Positions 1 to 11,903 of a stretch of DNA of 64,000 nt are shown one piece after another. How positions within the stretch are numbered: position 1 is the first letter of the stretch; each line of letters opens with the position of its first letter. The position numbers and the translations under genes were made by a program. The notes below the pieces were generated by a model that ran no database searches, was not told the origin of the DNA, and saw only the letters and a list, made by a program, of their open reading frames with translations. This DNA comes from Capsaspora owczarzaki ATCC 30864 (lineage: Eukaryota > Opisthokonta > Filasterea): positions 1,093,585-1,157,584 of the forward strand of contig NW_011887293.1 of NCBI RefSeq assembly GCF_000151315.2. The letters run 5' to 3'.

Positions 1-1579
1 GGATGCCATCAGAACCCATGGGCATGACCATTTCGGTGCAGCTCTGGTAGTCCCAGCCGAGAACACCAAGATCGGAGGTTGCCTGGGAGCTGATGTTGTT
101 GCAGGCGGTTTGGCCAGTGTAGTTGTAGTAGACTCCGACGGCCGTGTTCAAGGCAGCGACCGAGTCAGAGGTTCCAGCCTAATGATGGAGAGGATCAGTC
201 AGAGCCCAGACCAACATTTATCCAGCAGAAAATTGAGGAAATTGAACTCATTCCCCTTTTTTTACACTCCCATCCAAACACAACCAATCCCAACACAAGA
301 GACTTTTCTGCCACAACAAGTCATGCTCCAGCTCTTACAAAAGTAGAAAGAAGCGCCTTGCAGGAGGCGTCGACTGGCCAGGCAGGCATGGGCTGGAGGA
401 AGTTGCTCGCGTAGGGATAGTCAGTCATGGCCATGTACGTCAGGCCCGCTTCGAGCCAGCCAATGAAGGTAGCGTAATCGGCGGGCTGCAGAGTGCCGCA
501 CAGCTTGAAGGCCTTGGAGATGGACTGGAGACCAGCGGCGGTCTTGGAGAGCGCGTCGACCTTGCTAAAGCCGTCACGGATGATGTTGGGGCAGCGCGCG
601 TCAGTGAGGGCAAAGTCATTGGTGGCAATCTCGTTGAAGATTTCAGTCGACGTCAGATCCTGGAAGTAGACAATCGGGGCTGATGCGGCAATCGCTCCAT
701 CAACCACATTCGGGTACTTGAGGCGGAACCAGCCCGCAAGCATGCCGCCATACGAGCCACCAAACGCGACGACCGGCAGGTTGGGCACGTTGAGTTGCGC
801 CTTGAGCGCCGGAATCAAGATGGCAAAGTCCGCGAGGGCCTACCATCGCATTGCATACATGCGAGTTCAGTTCGCGTTCAGTACCAAATCAGTGTGCCTT
901 TTTTTTTTTTCATCTTGCCAATCATACCTGCTCGGTCGTCAGATACCCGACCTTGTCCAGATCGAACGACTTGTCTCCGAATGGCATCGTTTGGCCATAG
1001 TAGCGATGTTCAGCGAACACGACCAGTGCGTTGTACTCGGCAGCGATTTCCCACACAAAGCCAGTGTTGTCGGCAAACCATTCAATGTCGCCTTCGTTGC
1101 CTGTGATCAACAAGCAATTTCAAGCGTAAAAATTTCGTCCAATTCATAAGGTGAGTATCGTACGATGATGATGATGATGATGCTGATGATGATGATAGTA
1201 TCGACCGAGTATTATAGGAACCAGGCACGCGCTGCTGTCCCCCATTCGCCGTCATCACTTTGAGCGCCCCCTTACCAGTGTAGAAGAACATTGGTCCGTA
1301 GCCATTCCAGTTGGCCGTGCTGATCAGGTAGCGCTGCTGGAAGGTCGCGTTCGTGTCAAAGCGGAAGTGGTCGAGCGTTTGGGTAAACCACTTGACATCG
1401 TAGTTGTACTGGCCCTTCAGGCGTTCCGACGTGGCCTCGGCAGGGGTGGAGCGAAGGCCGGCGGCGACAGACAGCGGCAGGCGGCGGCCGTGCGACGCGA
1501 ACGGAACGGCCGCAGGGCTCGCTTGCACGGCGGCAATGGAAACGGCAGCGATGGCCAGCAAGAGCGTAATGCAACGCAT
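1..1579 (-). CDS. PRCP: Lysosomal Pro-X carboxypeptidase (S28 family, PRCP-like), 3' end outside the window
   Basis: Serine peptidase of family S28, which removes C-terminal residues after proline in the lysosome or secretory pathway. Exons read on the minus strand are 1576..: 1579-1276, 1100-928, 839-339 and 178-1 (running out of the window); introns are GT-AG and phases match (385 codons visible). The start MRCITLL opens a hydrophobic signal peptide of about 20 residues; an upstream in-frame extension is less likely. Visible family motifs are FYTGNEGDIEWF, FAEHRYYG and the nucleophile motif GGSYGGM, followed by YPYASNFLQPMPAWP and WDYQSCTE, which match PRCP more closely than DPP7. The catalytic Asp and His should lie in the missing C-terminal part. 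Intron 1 holds a GAT-rich microsatellite. Upstream on the same strand is the 3' end of the ASH2L-like gene, 183 bases away. Confidence 0.9.
1163..1197 (+). repeat. GAT trinucleotide microsatellite
   Basis: About eleven GAT/GCT-type triplets lie inside intron 1 of the PRCP-like gene, so they are non-coding. Confidence 0.85.
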
Positions 1580-1762
1580 TCGACTCCAAAGGCAATGAAT
1601 GAAAGAAAGAAAGAAAGAGTGGTTATACAGTAACAAAATCAAATGAGAACAACTTAGATGGACAATGAACAGCAACAACAAGAACAACAGCAAGCAGCAC
1701 ACAATTCAATCCGATCCAACGAGCAGCAAAAATCCCCTCCTCCCAAAAAAGCAAGCTACAGC

Positions 1763-4516
1763 TCATTGCAGACGCATCCCAGATGAGCCACCATACTCGG
1801 CAGGAGGATGCTGGCCGCCATACGCACTCGGATTCCCACCATAGGGGCCTGGGGCGGTTCCGAACGACGACGGTGCTGCGTGCGAATGATACATGACTTG
1901 GGCTGGGGCGTGGTAAGCCGGCTGGCCGTATGCGCCAGGGGATGGAGTGTAGATACCGGCAGCTTGGTGATGGGCTTCGGCGGCCTGCGCAAACACTTGT
2001 TGACGCAAAGGTTGTGTCGGCTGATGGGGCATCAGAACTGGCTGCGCCATCAATGTTGGCTGGCCCCAGGGTGCATGGCCTACGGCAGGATTGTACATGG
2101 CCTGAGGTGGTAGAGAGGAAGACGAGGGAGAAGCAGCAGGAGGAGCGTGAGGCAATGCATTGAAACCGGGACGGCTTGCTGGAGTTGAAGTGGCGGATGG
2201 AAGAACGAGGGCGCTGTGCTTCACATCCGGAGCTGATGCGGCGCCCGCCGACGAGCTCGAGGCTGCTGATACTAATGCCATTGCTGCTGAGGCCGCGGCT
2301 GTGGCGGCTGCTGTAGCTGCGGCGGAGGCGGTGGCAGCCGCGTCGGCTTTCCGGCGCTCGTCCTCGGGACAAGACGCAAGATCAAACTTGCTGAGAAGGT
2401 TGTGCATCACCAAACTGGCCATATGCTGGTGAGCCGCTTCAGAAAAGGGACGTGGCAAATTTCGAGGGCGATCGCTCGCGCCGAGTTGCGACACCTTGGT
2501 GGGAAAGTGCTTAAAGTCGGGACCAAAGTTGACTTTGACACGTCCACCGCGGAACAAAGACACTGCAGGAAAGTAGGTGCCCTGGCCAATATTCGACCAA
2601 GCCACCCCTTGAGATTTTCCATTCTTGAAAAATTCAATGCAACTCGCCTGCAGCGGCTCGGGGTGCTGCTTGGGCACAGTCACGTTTTCCTCGTAGTACA
2701 CAAACCCCTTGTAGTCGACGAGAGTTCCAAAATCTCTCGCAAGCTCGTCGGTCGATGGCTGAGCGGTTGTCGGCAAGTCGATCAGCAATCCAATGACATC
2801 CCCAGGACCGTATCCCTGGCCGTACGGCTGACCTCGGCTCTCGTGGAACCTACTACCATCAACATCACGGTAACTATAGCTGAACGAGTCGAAGCCGACC
2901 GGCCCTTGGAGATTTCCTGGAATTCGCGCGGACAAAATGAGGACAAAATGAGTGAAATACACGGAGCATGTTTTTTTGGGTGGCTGGAGTCAAGCAGAAT
3001 AAAGTGATTCACTACACAATTCAACTTACCATATTTTTGCGACCAGCCGAGGCGCGCATGGCCTTCCTCAACCGGCTTGAGCACATTCACCTCAAAGTAC
3101 CAGCAGCCTTTGTCAACCCCGACGGCTGCACGCGCGGCGCTATAGCCTTTCTCGCCCGTGATGGTCAGTCGATTGGCTTCAATGTGCAATTGGGGAGCGC
3201 GATCGTGCAGCGACATGAGTACAGTGTGCTCGTCTGGATGAGCCACGCGGAAGGCTTCCGTCGTGCTGAAAGGATCGGGCTCGGCGTAAGTGTACCGAAA
3301 GTTGAGTTTGTTCATTGGGTGATCAATCGTTGGTAGCATTGCGCTGTTAAAGTGGAAGGCACGAGTAAAGAGAAGAGAAGAGAAGAACAAGACAAACAAA
3401 AAACACAAACAAAACAGAGACCAAGAGTTTGGTGAGTGCCCACCATTCAACCAGCGAGCCAAACCCTCTTTCATTCACTAGCCAGCTGCCCTTTGCCCCC
3501 CCCCCTTCGCGCTTCAAAATAACATACGCTGTTAGCGGAGTCGGCATCTTGCGTGTCTTCTTTTGGATGCCAGCAGCAGGGTCGGCTTTCCGCTTTGAGG
3601 TCACAGCATTGCTGGCAAGGTTGGCAGCATCCGGCGCCGCGGAGGTGTCTGGTGGAAGCGCCAGCGCAGTGCCAACTGCCGTCAGATTTTTTTTGCTCTT
3701 CTCATAGTCTGGCGTGAGCAAGAGCAGGCTGGTGTAGGTCAACCGATAGCTCGCATGAACACCGCGCGTGTTGTTGTTCAACGCCGTGAACACTGCGTTT
3801 TCCGACAGGCATTGGCCGACCGCCGACATGTTCAAGCGCGAGCGACCTGTGGCCAGCTGGGTCCACTTGGATTCAATGAATGCGCTCACCTCCTTGCGAT
3901 CCGAGTACGCGTCTTCCAGTGCGAGTGTGCCGCCGCTTGCAAGCACCTTGCTGACCATGAGGTTGGCCACCGCTGTGATTGTAGTGTCCTTCTTGTTTGA
4001 CATGACTCGTTCAAAGTACTCTGCGCTCGGCGGCAACAGACCGTCGGTGGTGTTAGACGAGGACGATGAGGCAGCAGCAGCGGCGGCGGCGGCGCAGTTC
4101 TCGCAGTGAAAGACATAGTTCCCGACGAATGCCACAGTGGACGCCGCGATCGACTCACCGAGCGCGCGGTTGGACAGGCACGCCGGGTGGAACCAGTTGC
4201 GGCAGTGCAAGCACTGGACTTCGAGCAGCTGCGACATTGCGTTGCGATCGCCGCCGCAGTAGCAGTACGACTTTTGCGCATTGGTCGCGTGCATGTAGTC
4301 CCACTCGAGGGTCGCCGGGTCGTACGGCAGTGGGCGTCGCAGCAGACCGGTGGCTGGCGGTTGGCTTGCCGCAGCAGCACGCTGCTGCTCTGCCTGACCG
4401 AGTCCCATCGCTGCCGCCCCAGCAGCGTCGTGGGAATGAGCTGTCGTGGTGCCATTGCTCAGCGTGGATGTGTTGGTTTGGCTCGCATCGGGCTGCGTGT
4501 CCATCATCGTCGCCAT
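1763..4516 (-). CDS. ASH2L: ASH2L-like COMPASS/MLL complex subunit (PHD, winged helix, SPRY)
   Basis: Core WRAD-type subunit of H3K4 methyltransferase complexes, acting in the nucleus. Exons on the minus strand are 4516-3528, 3343-3030 and 2916-1763, giving 818 residues. From about residue 60 there is a zinc-finger module with the order C-x-C, CLHC, HPAC and HCENC, a full C4HC3 PHD spacing. A winged-helix-like segment (MVSKVLASGGTLALEDAY to CLSENAVFTAL) follows. The SPRY domain starts near FRYTYAEPDPF and carries LHDRAPQLHIEANRLTITGE, GCWYFEVNVL, ARLGWSQKYG, GYGPGDVIGLLIDLP and YFPAVSLF, in the ASH2L order. Beyond the usual end of the family there is an extra tail of roughly 190 residues, alanine-rich then Pro/Gln/Tyr-rich. 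Start chosen at MATMMDTQ; an in-frame upstream extension is low-complexity. It is divergent from the helicase gene, 418 bases apart. Confidence 0.92.
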
Positions 4517-4934
4517 TTTGTATTGTTTTTGGCGCCGTTTTGGATTTCCCGCCAAAAAAAAAAAAAGAAAAAAGAAAAAAAAAGAGGATTGGCGGTAGTT
4601 TCTCAGACTGGATTCTGACATTAACGACGGAAATTCAATAATCGACGACAACAAGGAATGACCAAAAAATCCCATCCCTGTGAACGGACCATCGATGAGA
4701 GCTGGTTTGTGCAGTTCAACTCAGACTGCGTTCCACCATTCCCTCAGACACTGCGGATGCAACACGACGATTCGTAGAATGACCACCCCCTATCATACGC
4801 AACATGGATGCAGTCGGAGCGGGTGCTGCATTCACTCTCAGTCTCAGTTCTCAGTCTCAGTTCTCTATCTCAGTTCTCAGTCTTTTTTTTTTCGCCCCCC
4901 CCCTTTCGCTTCATTGACCCATTTTGACCAACAA
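4517..4934. other. Divergent intergenic region between the ASH2L-like and DDX52 genes
   Basis: 418 bases between two divergent start codons, so it should hold both promoters. It contains an A-rich run (4553-4584), and just before the helicase start a CT-rich stretch of repeated CAGTCT/CAGTTCT units (about 4834-4882) followed by T and C runs. No gene is supported here. Confidence 0.6.
4834..4882 (+). repeat. Short CTCAGT-type direct repeats in the DDX52 leader
   Basis: Four to five imperfect copies of a 6-13 base CAGTCT/CAGTTCT unit in tandem, ending in a T run and C run about 25 bases before the helicase ATG. Confidence 0.7.
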
Positions 4935-7900
4935 ATGCAGGCTGCGTTTGCTCAGTTGTCGCAGGGTGCATCGTTCAGCCGACGCGATCGTGCCAAGCTG
5001 GCCGACGACGCCCGCCCAATGCAGGCGCAGCAGGGTCGCTCGGTGCCGCTGAACGCGGGCGGGCTCGGCGCGCACATCCCAGCCAAGCTCGACTTTTTCG
5101 CCTCTGCCCCGACTCCGGCTTCTGCCTCGACTGCGACTTCTGCTTCCGTGTCGCGGGGCTCCAAGCGAGCGGCCGAGAGCGATGGCGACGACGACGACGA
5201 TGATGATCAGGATGACACACGAGGTAACAGCAAAGCCAACGCCGCACGACGCACAGTCCTCGCGTCGTCCATTTGCGTTGCGAAGGGGGGGGGGTGTGAC
5301 GCGTGTGAGAGCCTCGTGTCTGTTGCTTGCTGCTCGAGAGTGGCGTGGCGACCGACCGACCGACGGTGCGCTTTACGGAACTTTGTACTTGGTCGATCTG
5401 CTCCATGTGGCAGTGTGCCATTGTGACGAGACTGCCAACTGCGCATGCCATCCTGCTCCTTCATTGCACTGGAACAAGTTGCTCAACTTGGATCCGAAAT
5501 GCTCATTTTGTTGGGCTGTTGTACAGGTCGCAAGAAATCCGTCGCTGCTGCAGCGTCCAAGAAGCCGCGACACCAGACTGAGGACCTCGACGACGACGAC
5601 GAGGGCGAGGCAGATGGCGCCAATGGTGCTGCTGGATTGAACAAGAAGAAGGCTGCCAAGCAGGCTTCCAAGGCGAAGGATCGTCGAGGCAAAGGCACTT
5701 CTGCTGATGATGAGGACGAGCAGCAAGTCCATCTCTTTGCTCAGAGCAAAGCCCAGGCTGTCAAATCCAAGGCCGCGAAGGCCAAGGCGGGGAAGAGTGC
5801 TGCCGATGCAGAGCAGCAGGAAGCTCAGGACGATGCAGAGGCAGAGCGTCGTCGCGAAATCAACCGTCACCAGCAGGAAGTTGCGGTATTTCGAAAGCAG
5901 CTCGGCATTCACATTCATGGCGCAGAAGCTCCGGAGCCGATGCGCACGTTCGATGCCACAAATCCTCGTACCAACAAGCCCTACTTTTCCAAGACTGTTC
6001 AGCGCAACGTTGCCGCACTCGGATTCACCGAGCCAACGCCGATTCAAATGCAAACAATGCCTGTGCTTTTGCAACGCACAGAACTGCTCGCACATGCGCC
6101 CACCGGCTCTGGCAAGACGGCTGCCTTTGCGCTCCCCATCATCGAGGCGCTCGACCGTCACGTCTCTGGCGGCGGCGTCCGCGCGCTGATCATTTCGCCG
6201 ACGCGCGAGCTTGCACAGCAAATCCATCGCGAATTCAGCCGCTTGGCCGAAGGTCGTGGGCTGAAAATCTCCCTGCTCACCAAGTCTGTGGCTGCTGGTG
6301 CGCAGCTTCCGACACGTGGCATTGTGGCTGACGATGACTCCAGCGATGACGAAGAAGATGAGGAAGATGAAGATGAGGAAGATGAGGATGAGGACGACGA
6401 CGAAGACGCCCTCAGCGACGATGATGTGCCAACAACCAAACACAAGGCTCTCAAGAGTGCCCAGAAATCCAAAGGCAAGGCCCCAATGGCAGTCACCAAG
6501 TCCAAAAAAGCACCGCAAATGGAGGTGGCAGACGAGCAACCCGCGGTCAAGCCCCGCGTCGCCACCCCCGATTTCGACGTTCTCGTTACAACCCCGATGC
6601 GACTCGTCAACATTTTGCGGCAGGTCGAGTTGTCGCTGGCCTCGGTCGAGTGGCTGATTTGCGACGAGGCCGATAACCTTTTCGGCATGGGCTTCCTTGA
6701 GCAGGTGGATGAGATTCTTGCTGCCTGCTCCAACCCGAACATTACCCGAGCGCTGTTTTCAGCGACCATGCCATCCGGCGTTGAAGAGGTGGCCCGAACT
6801 CTACTCAACCAGCCATTGCGTGTTGGCATTGGTGCCGGGTAAGTGACCAGCGGATTGATGGGTCTGCCTTTTTTTGCTCCAGGGTTTTATTTGATGCTGA
6901 CTGATTATTTTCCACCTCTTCTACGACTTGGGCACATACAGAAACATGGCCACGGAGAATGTCAAGCAACAGCTCTTGTTTGTTGGGCGAGAGGAAGGCA
7001 AGATTCTTGCCATTCAGCAAATGATCCAAAAGGTTTGTTCACACGGCGCCTTGATGATTTGAGTTGTCTTGATGTTTGTGGATGTTGTGCTGATTATCGC
7101 ACGTTTGCTTTGCTTTTTGTCGAATGACCACGCTTGACGCATCTAGGGCGTTCGGCCACCGATTCTGGTCTTTGTGCAATCGGTCGATCGCGCGAAACAG
7201 CTGCATCGTGAGATGCTTTACGAGAAGATGAATGTTGATGTGATTCATGCTGAGCGAACATCGTTGGAGGTACAAGCCTTTCTCTATTGCGCAAGGTGCT
7301 TGGGTCATTCTTGCGCTCGACATTGACCTTTTTTTTGTTTTCTTGCATTTTTTTTTTCGTTCGTTCTTGTCGCTTTGGTTTGGACAGCGCGAAACGGCAA
7401 TCAAGAATTTCCGAACAGGCAAAACGTGGTTTTTGATTGCTACCGAGCTGCTTGCTCGCGGCATGGACTTTAAGGGCGTCAATCTTGTCATCAACTTTGA
7501 TTTTCCTCAAACGGCTGAGAGCTATATTCACCGCATTGGTAATGATTCCCAGCGAAACGCTTGTGATGGATCTAAGCTTGGCACCTTCATCGAGTCACTC
7601 ATCCTGGCGTGCCTCCTCTCTTGGCTACTTTGCGTTGCACTCTAATAGGTCGTACTGGTCGTGCCGGTCGTCCCGGTGAAGCAATCACGTTCTTCACCAA
7701 AGAAGACTCAATCAACCTGCGCACCGTCGTCAACGTCATGAAAGAGAGCGGCTGCGACGTTCCCGAGTGGATGCTTTCGCTGCAGAAACCAAAGTATGCG
7801 AAATTCACGAAATTCACGAAATCTGCGGAAAAAAGGGTTGTACCTGCACGTTCTCATTTCTTTCCCCACCCCCTTCTCATTATTCGCAGTAAATCCACGC

Positions 7901-8135
7901 GCAAGCGACTGGCCAAGAAGCCCATCCAACGCGATGACATTTCTGCCACTTCTGCGTATGATCGGGAGCGTCAAGCAAAGCGAAGGTGATTTTTGTTGTT
8001 GGTGGCATTGGCAAAGCACCCGTTGGCATTCGTCTCATTACTCACGTTATTGTGCTCCACAGGCAATTCATCGAGCACAGCAAGGCCAAGGGCAAAGGCG
8101 CCAACAAGCCCAAAGCAGCCACCAAGTCCCAATAA
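4935..8135 (+). CDS. DDX52: DEAD-box RNA helicase DDX52/Rok1
   Basis: ATP-dependent RNA helicase of the small-subunit processome (18S rRNA maturation, nucleolus). Eight exons: 4935-5223, 5527-6838, 6942-7032, 7147-7269, 7388-7538, 7649-7793, 7890-7985, 8063-8135; all phases agree, 759 residues. Motifs in order: Q motif [11 protein letters not shown], motif I APTGSGKT, Ia [10 protein letters not shown], Ib TTPMRL, II DEAD, III SAT, then [28 protein letters not shown] and [22 protein letters not shown] and [13 protein letters not shown] are typical of DDX52. Motif II is DEAD, where I recall DESD in the human protein. The N-terminal 240 residues are charged and low-complexity. An acidic insertion of about 90 residues, with runs of Asp and Glu, sits between motifs Ia and Ib. 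It converges with the desaturase gene 178 bases downstream. Confidence 0.95.
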
Positions 8136-8313
8136 TCGAGCGATTGAATCTTGCACCACACATTTTTTTTTTTTTTTGCAAAACAAAAGAAAAATACTAT
8201 GTACTCTGACCAGTTGCATACCAATCCAAACCGTTCTCAACATGCAACACGCCAGTTAAAATCAGATGAATGAAATCCGCAACTATTTGTTGTCTTCGCC
8301 CTTTTTTTTTTTT

Positions 8314-11124
8314 TTACTGGGTCTTCTTCTCGGACGAGGCATCCTCGATGCGCGCCATGCGAAGCGTCTTGAGAATGTTGCGAGCCGCAAGCGAATGATT
8401 GTAGCTCATGCCGTTGAAGGCAAGCGAGGCATCCTTGCAAATGTACGACTTGAGGAGAGGTGCGCCGCCGGGGTGCTGGTCGGCAAAATCGCGGACATCG
8501 TGGACGATGCTGTCAACGACGAGCAGCATGGCACCCTCGGCCACGCGATTGCTCATGTCCTGCATGGTGATGAATGGCAGCGAGTCGATGGCAGGGCCCC
8601 ACTCAATCTTGCTCTTGGCCTCGTTCAGGCGCTTTTGCTGCATCTGTAGCTTGCCCTTCTCAATCACCTCGTCGGGGAAGCGCTTCAGGTTCCACGCCAG
8701 TCCGAGCATCTCCATGGAGGCAATGACCCATTTGCCGGGGTCGTAATGGAGCGCACGAATGCCGTTGCGGTAGTCGTACGGGAATTCGTGGTGGAAGCAG
8801 TGGTAGCCCTCGCCGAAAGTGAGCAGCGAGACAAAGTACGAGTCACGGGGCGAGCGTTGGTCGGAATAGGTGGCATCGCCCCAGAAGTGAGCGAGACTGT
8901 TGATAAAGAAGGTGCATTGCTGCAGGAAGACGGTGCGACCGACGCCGGCGATCAGGAAACCGCCCATCCAATCACCCCAGCCAAAACCTGCAATGAGGGT
9001 AGGCAGGACCAGACCAGTGAGCATGGCCAGCAAGGCAAAGTAGCGGTGCTGGAACTGGAGCCACGAAATCTTTTGCAGGTCGGAAATGTCGCTGAACGTG
9101 TGGCGCGTCTTGTTCTTGAACAGCAACCAGCCCATGTGCGCGTACCAGAAGCCGCGATTGACGTTGTAAGGGTCGCGGTCAGTGTCCGTGTAGCGGTGGT
9201 GTGCGCGGTGGTCGCTGCACCACTCGAAAACAGAGCCTTCAAAGCTCGAAGTGCCCATGACCGTGAGAATCATCTTGGGAATGGTTGCCGCATCGTAGGA
9301 GCGGTGGGAGAAGAGGCGATGGTAGCCAGCAGTGATGCCGATGCCGCCGAGCTGGTACAGGACAAAGCCAAGAACGAACGTCTTCAGGTGCCAGTCGCAA
9401 GTGGCGAGGCCGTAAATGGACAGCAGCGGGGTGACGGTCAGCCAAGTGGCCGTGACCCAGTTGATGCGCGAAATGAGGGAGGCTTGCTTGTCGTCCGCAG
9501 GGGCCTTGATGGGCTCGGACGGAGCGTCAAGGGGCGAGGTGACGGCAACATCGTTGGCGTGCGTCTCGTTGAGGTCGGCGTCCGCAACGCTAACAGGCGA
9601 GCTCGCCGGGGTCACTGGCTCAAACACGCTCGACACGGCAGGGGTCGGTCCAAACACATCGCTGCCAAAAAAGTAGTCGAAAAAGCGAAGACGCCAGCTG
9701 TCGATGCGCAGGTTCTTGTCGGCAGCTGCCGAGCGGACGGAGGCCAGCCACTGCGAAATTTCGTGGACGGCAGACTCTGGCACCTGCTCTAGACGAGCAA
9801 TCAGCCTATGGGCACAAGATTTTGCGGTGGAAGCGATGAGTTGAAGTATGAGCGAGAGTGGCGGAAGGCGAGAAACCCCCCCCCCCACACACACACACAC
9901 ACGCAAAAAGTCAACAAAACACTTACGACTTGTACTGTTCGGCACGCTCCTGAAGGAAGCGAATCTCGACAGACATGGCGAGACGCACGCGAATGGACGA
10001 GGACATCCAGAGGTGGTAGACGAGGAATGGACCGACCCAGAACTTGAGCAGACCCCAGTAGCCGACCAGGTAGACCATGACCGGGAAGAAGACCGCGGCA
10101 AAGGCAAAGAGGATGACGTGGTTGATGACAAAGTAGTACCACTGGTCACGGGTGAAGACGATCGCCGAGCCAATCCAGTCGACAAAGCTGGACAAGTACC
10201 ATCCGTACCAAAGCGAGCCAACGCGCTCGACAGCGGCATCGACGGCGTGGATGGCGGTGGTCTTGGAGTCGGCGATGGCCTGGGCGACCAGGCGACGGCG
10301 GTGCTTGAGGCTCTCGAACGAAATCAGGACGGGAAGCAGCGCGATGGTGCCGACAACGCGGTTGATGAGCTTGCTGCTGGTGAGCGAGTCGTCCGAGCAG
10401 GCAGCGGCCACCGAGAACAGGCCGTACAGGGCGGTGCCGTACACGGCCCACCACAGCGGCAGCATAAACCACGGCAAGCCATAGTAAAACGCAGCGACAC
10501 AGGCGCCGATCAGTGCGGTGGCCGTGAACAGGCGCGTGAATCGGTTGAGGTCTTGTCTGGCGCTCTGTTGGGATACATCCAATGAGCACATGATTTCGAG
10601 GTCAGTTAGAGCGATCGTGATAGTGATAGTTAGTGATAGGGCTTGCATAAGATGAAGCCAAAAAAGCCACAAGACCAGCTCCAAAACGAGAATCAGCCGT
10701 TCGTTCATTGGCTTTTCCTGCACTCGTGGGATCAAACGCCGCACTTCCAACATGAAAATGCTGACGATGCTGATGATAGGTGATGATGGTGATCACAACT
10801 CCAATGCCAACAATCAGCACAGCACTTTTTTTGGATGAGAAAGTGAGAGCGTAGCAGATGTCATTGATGATTGCAATTGCCCGTTGGTTGAAGCATGTGC
10901 TCGAGTGCATTGAGCGTTGGACGTAGAGTGGAGAATGGAACAGAGTGGCGATTGGAACAGAGTGCTGCATTCCTCAAACCAAATACTGTTGCAAAAAGAG
11001 GGGGGGGGGATGACGCGTTTACCGTGGTAGGGATGAGGGTGAGCAGCGTCTTGAGCGAGTCGGCGTCGCGCGAACTCTGCCTCGACAGCGGCACTGCAGC
11101 GTCCATCGTCGCAGCAGCCGTCAT
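8314..11124 (-). CDS. Delta-9 acyl-CoA desaturase-cytochrome b5 with an N-terminal desaturase-like domain lacking His boxes
   Basis: Three exons on the minus strand: 11124-11023, 10564-9927, 9805-8314; 743 residues. The central part is an acyl-CoA delta-9 desaturase with all three histidine boxes: HRLFSH (409-414), HRAHH (446-450) and HCFHH (582-586, in GEGYHCFHHEFPYDY). The C-terminus (about 650-735) is a cytochrome b5 domain with HPGG (His691) and a second haem-ligand candidate His717. This layout is known from fungal Ole1-type enzymes, which desaturate stearoyl- or palmitoyl-CoA in the ER. Residues 35-245 are an extra hydrophobic domain that lines up with the front half of plant FAD2-type desaturases but has no histidine box (see finding). 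Start MTAAATMD is the first ATG in a short exon; the first intron is about 460 nt. It converges with DDX52 and diverges from the gene at 11904. Confidence 0.9.
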
Positions 11125-11903
11125 CTCAGAGTCAGAAACAAGCCACACAGAAAGAGAGAGAGCGCGCGAAAGAGTCAAATCCTATTACAACATTATCGGT
11201 GGTGAGTGAGCACTGAGGTACAACAACTGTGAAGCTCGTTTTGCATTGGGAGGATAACAATTGGGAAACTGTGCGAAATCGGCCGCCTTCTTCTCTTTGC
11301 CAAAGGGTTTGACTCGCAATCCAATGGCAGCACTACTCTCTCCGGCTTCTCTTCTTCTTCTTCTTGTTCTTCTTCTTGTGTGCTTGACTGGAGTGAGCAT
11401 TGTGAATGAAGAGCGGGGACTTTTCCATTATGTTTGTCTTTTTCGTTTTGCCCCAACAAAACGCTCCACCCACGAGTGCAATGGAAAGATCACATTTTCA
11501 CCAAATGGTCGATGGTCAGTCGCACCACTTGGTAACGAATGGTCAGTCTCAGCGGAAGTGAATGAGAGATGGAAATTTGAAGAGATGGGAAGGGAGAGAG
11601 TTAGGAAGGGAGAGAATGAGAATGCCAAACCTGAAGCTCGAATGAAAAGAAAGAAAGAGTGGCGAGAACTCGTTCGACAAAAATGGGGGCGAAAGAAGAG
11701 TACAATGGAAATAACAACGTTGGACAGGGGGGAGCAGAGGGGAGGAAGAGGAGGAGAGAGAGGAGTGGGCGAATTGTTACTGAGCAGTCGCCGTAAAAGC
11801 GCCTCAGTCTGCTCCCATGAGGCTGTCATCCTCTCATTCAGCTGGCTTTATTCGAGATGATCGTTCAGTCTTGATTTTTACTTGCTTTGTTGGTGGTTGA
11901 GAA
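11125..11903. other. Divergent intergenic region, purine-rich
   Basis: 779 bases between two divergent genes. It holds GA-rich and TTC-rich stretches (about 11140-11170, 11340-11380, 11590-11760). Short open frames here have no domain and no splice partners; I see no gene. Confidence 0.55.

Noticed and set aside
1623-2372. Ser/Arg-rich minus-strand open frame overlapping the ASH2L tail
   Set aside because: It is an alternative frame of the Ala/Pro-rich tail; the SPRY frame runs through to its own stop at 1763.
4680-4934. Upstream in-frame extension of DDX52
   Set aside because: It crosses the CT repeats and homopolymer runs typical of a leader; the ATG at 4935 opens a normal charged N-terminus.
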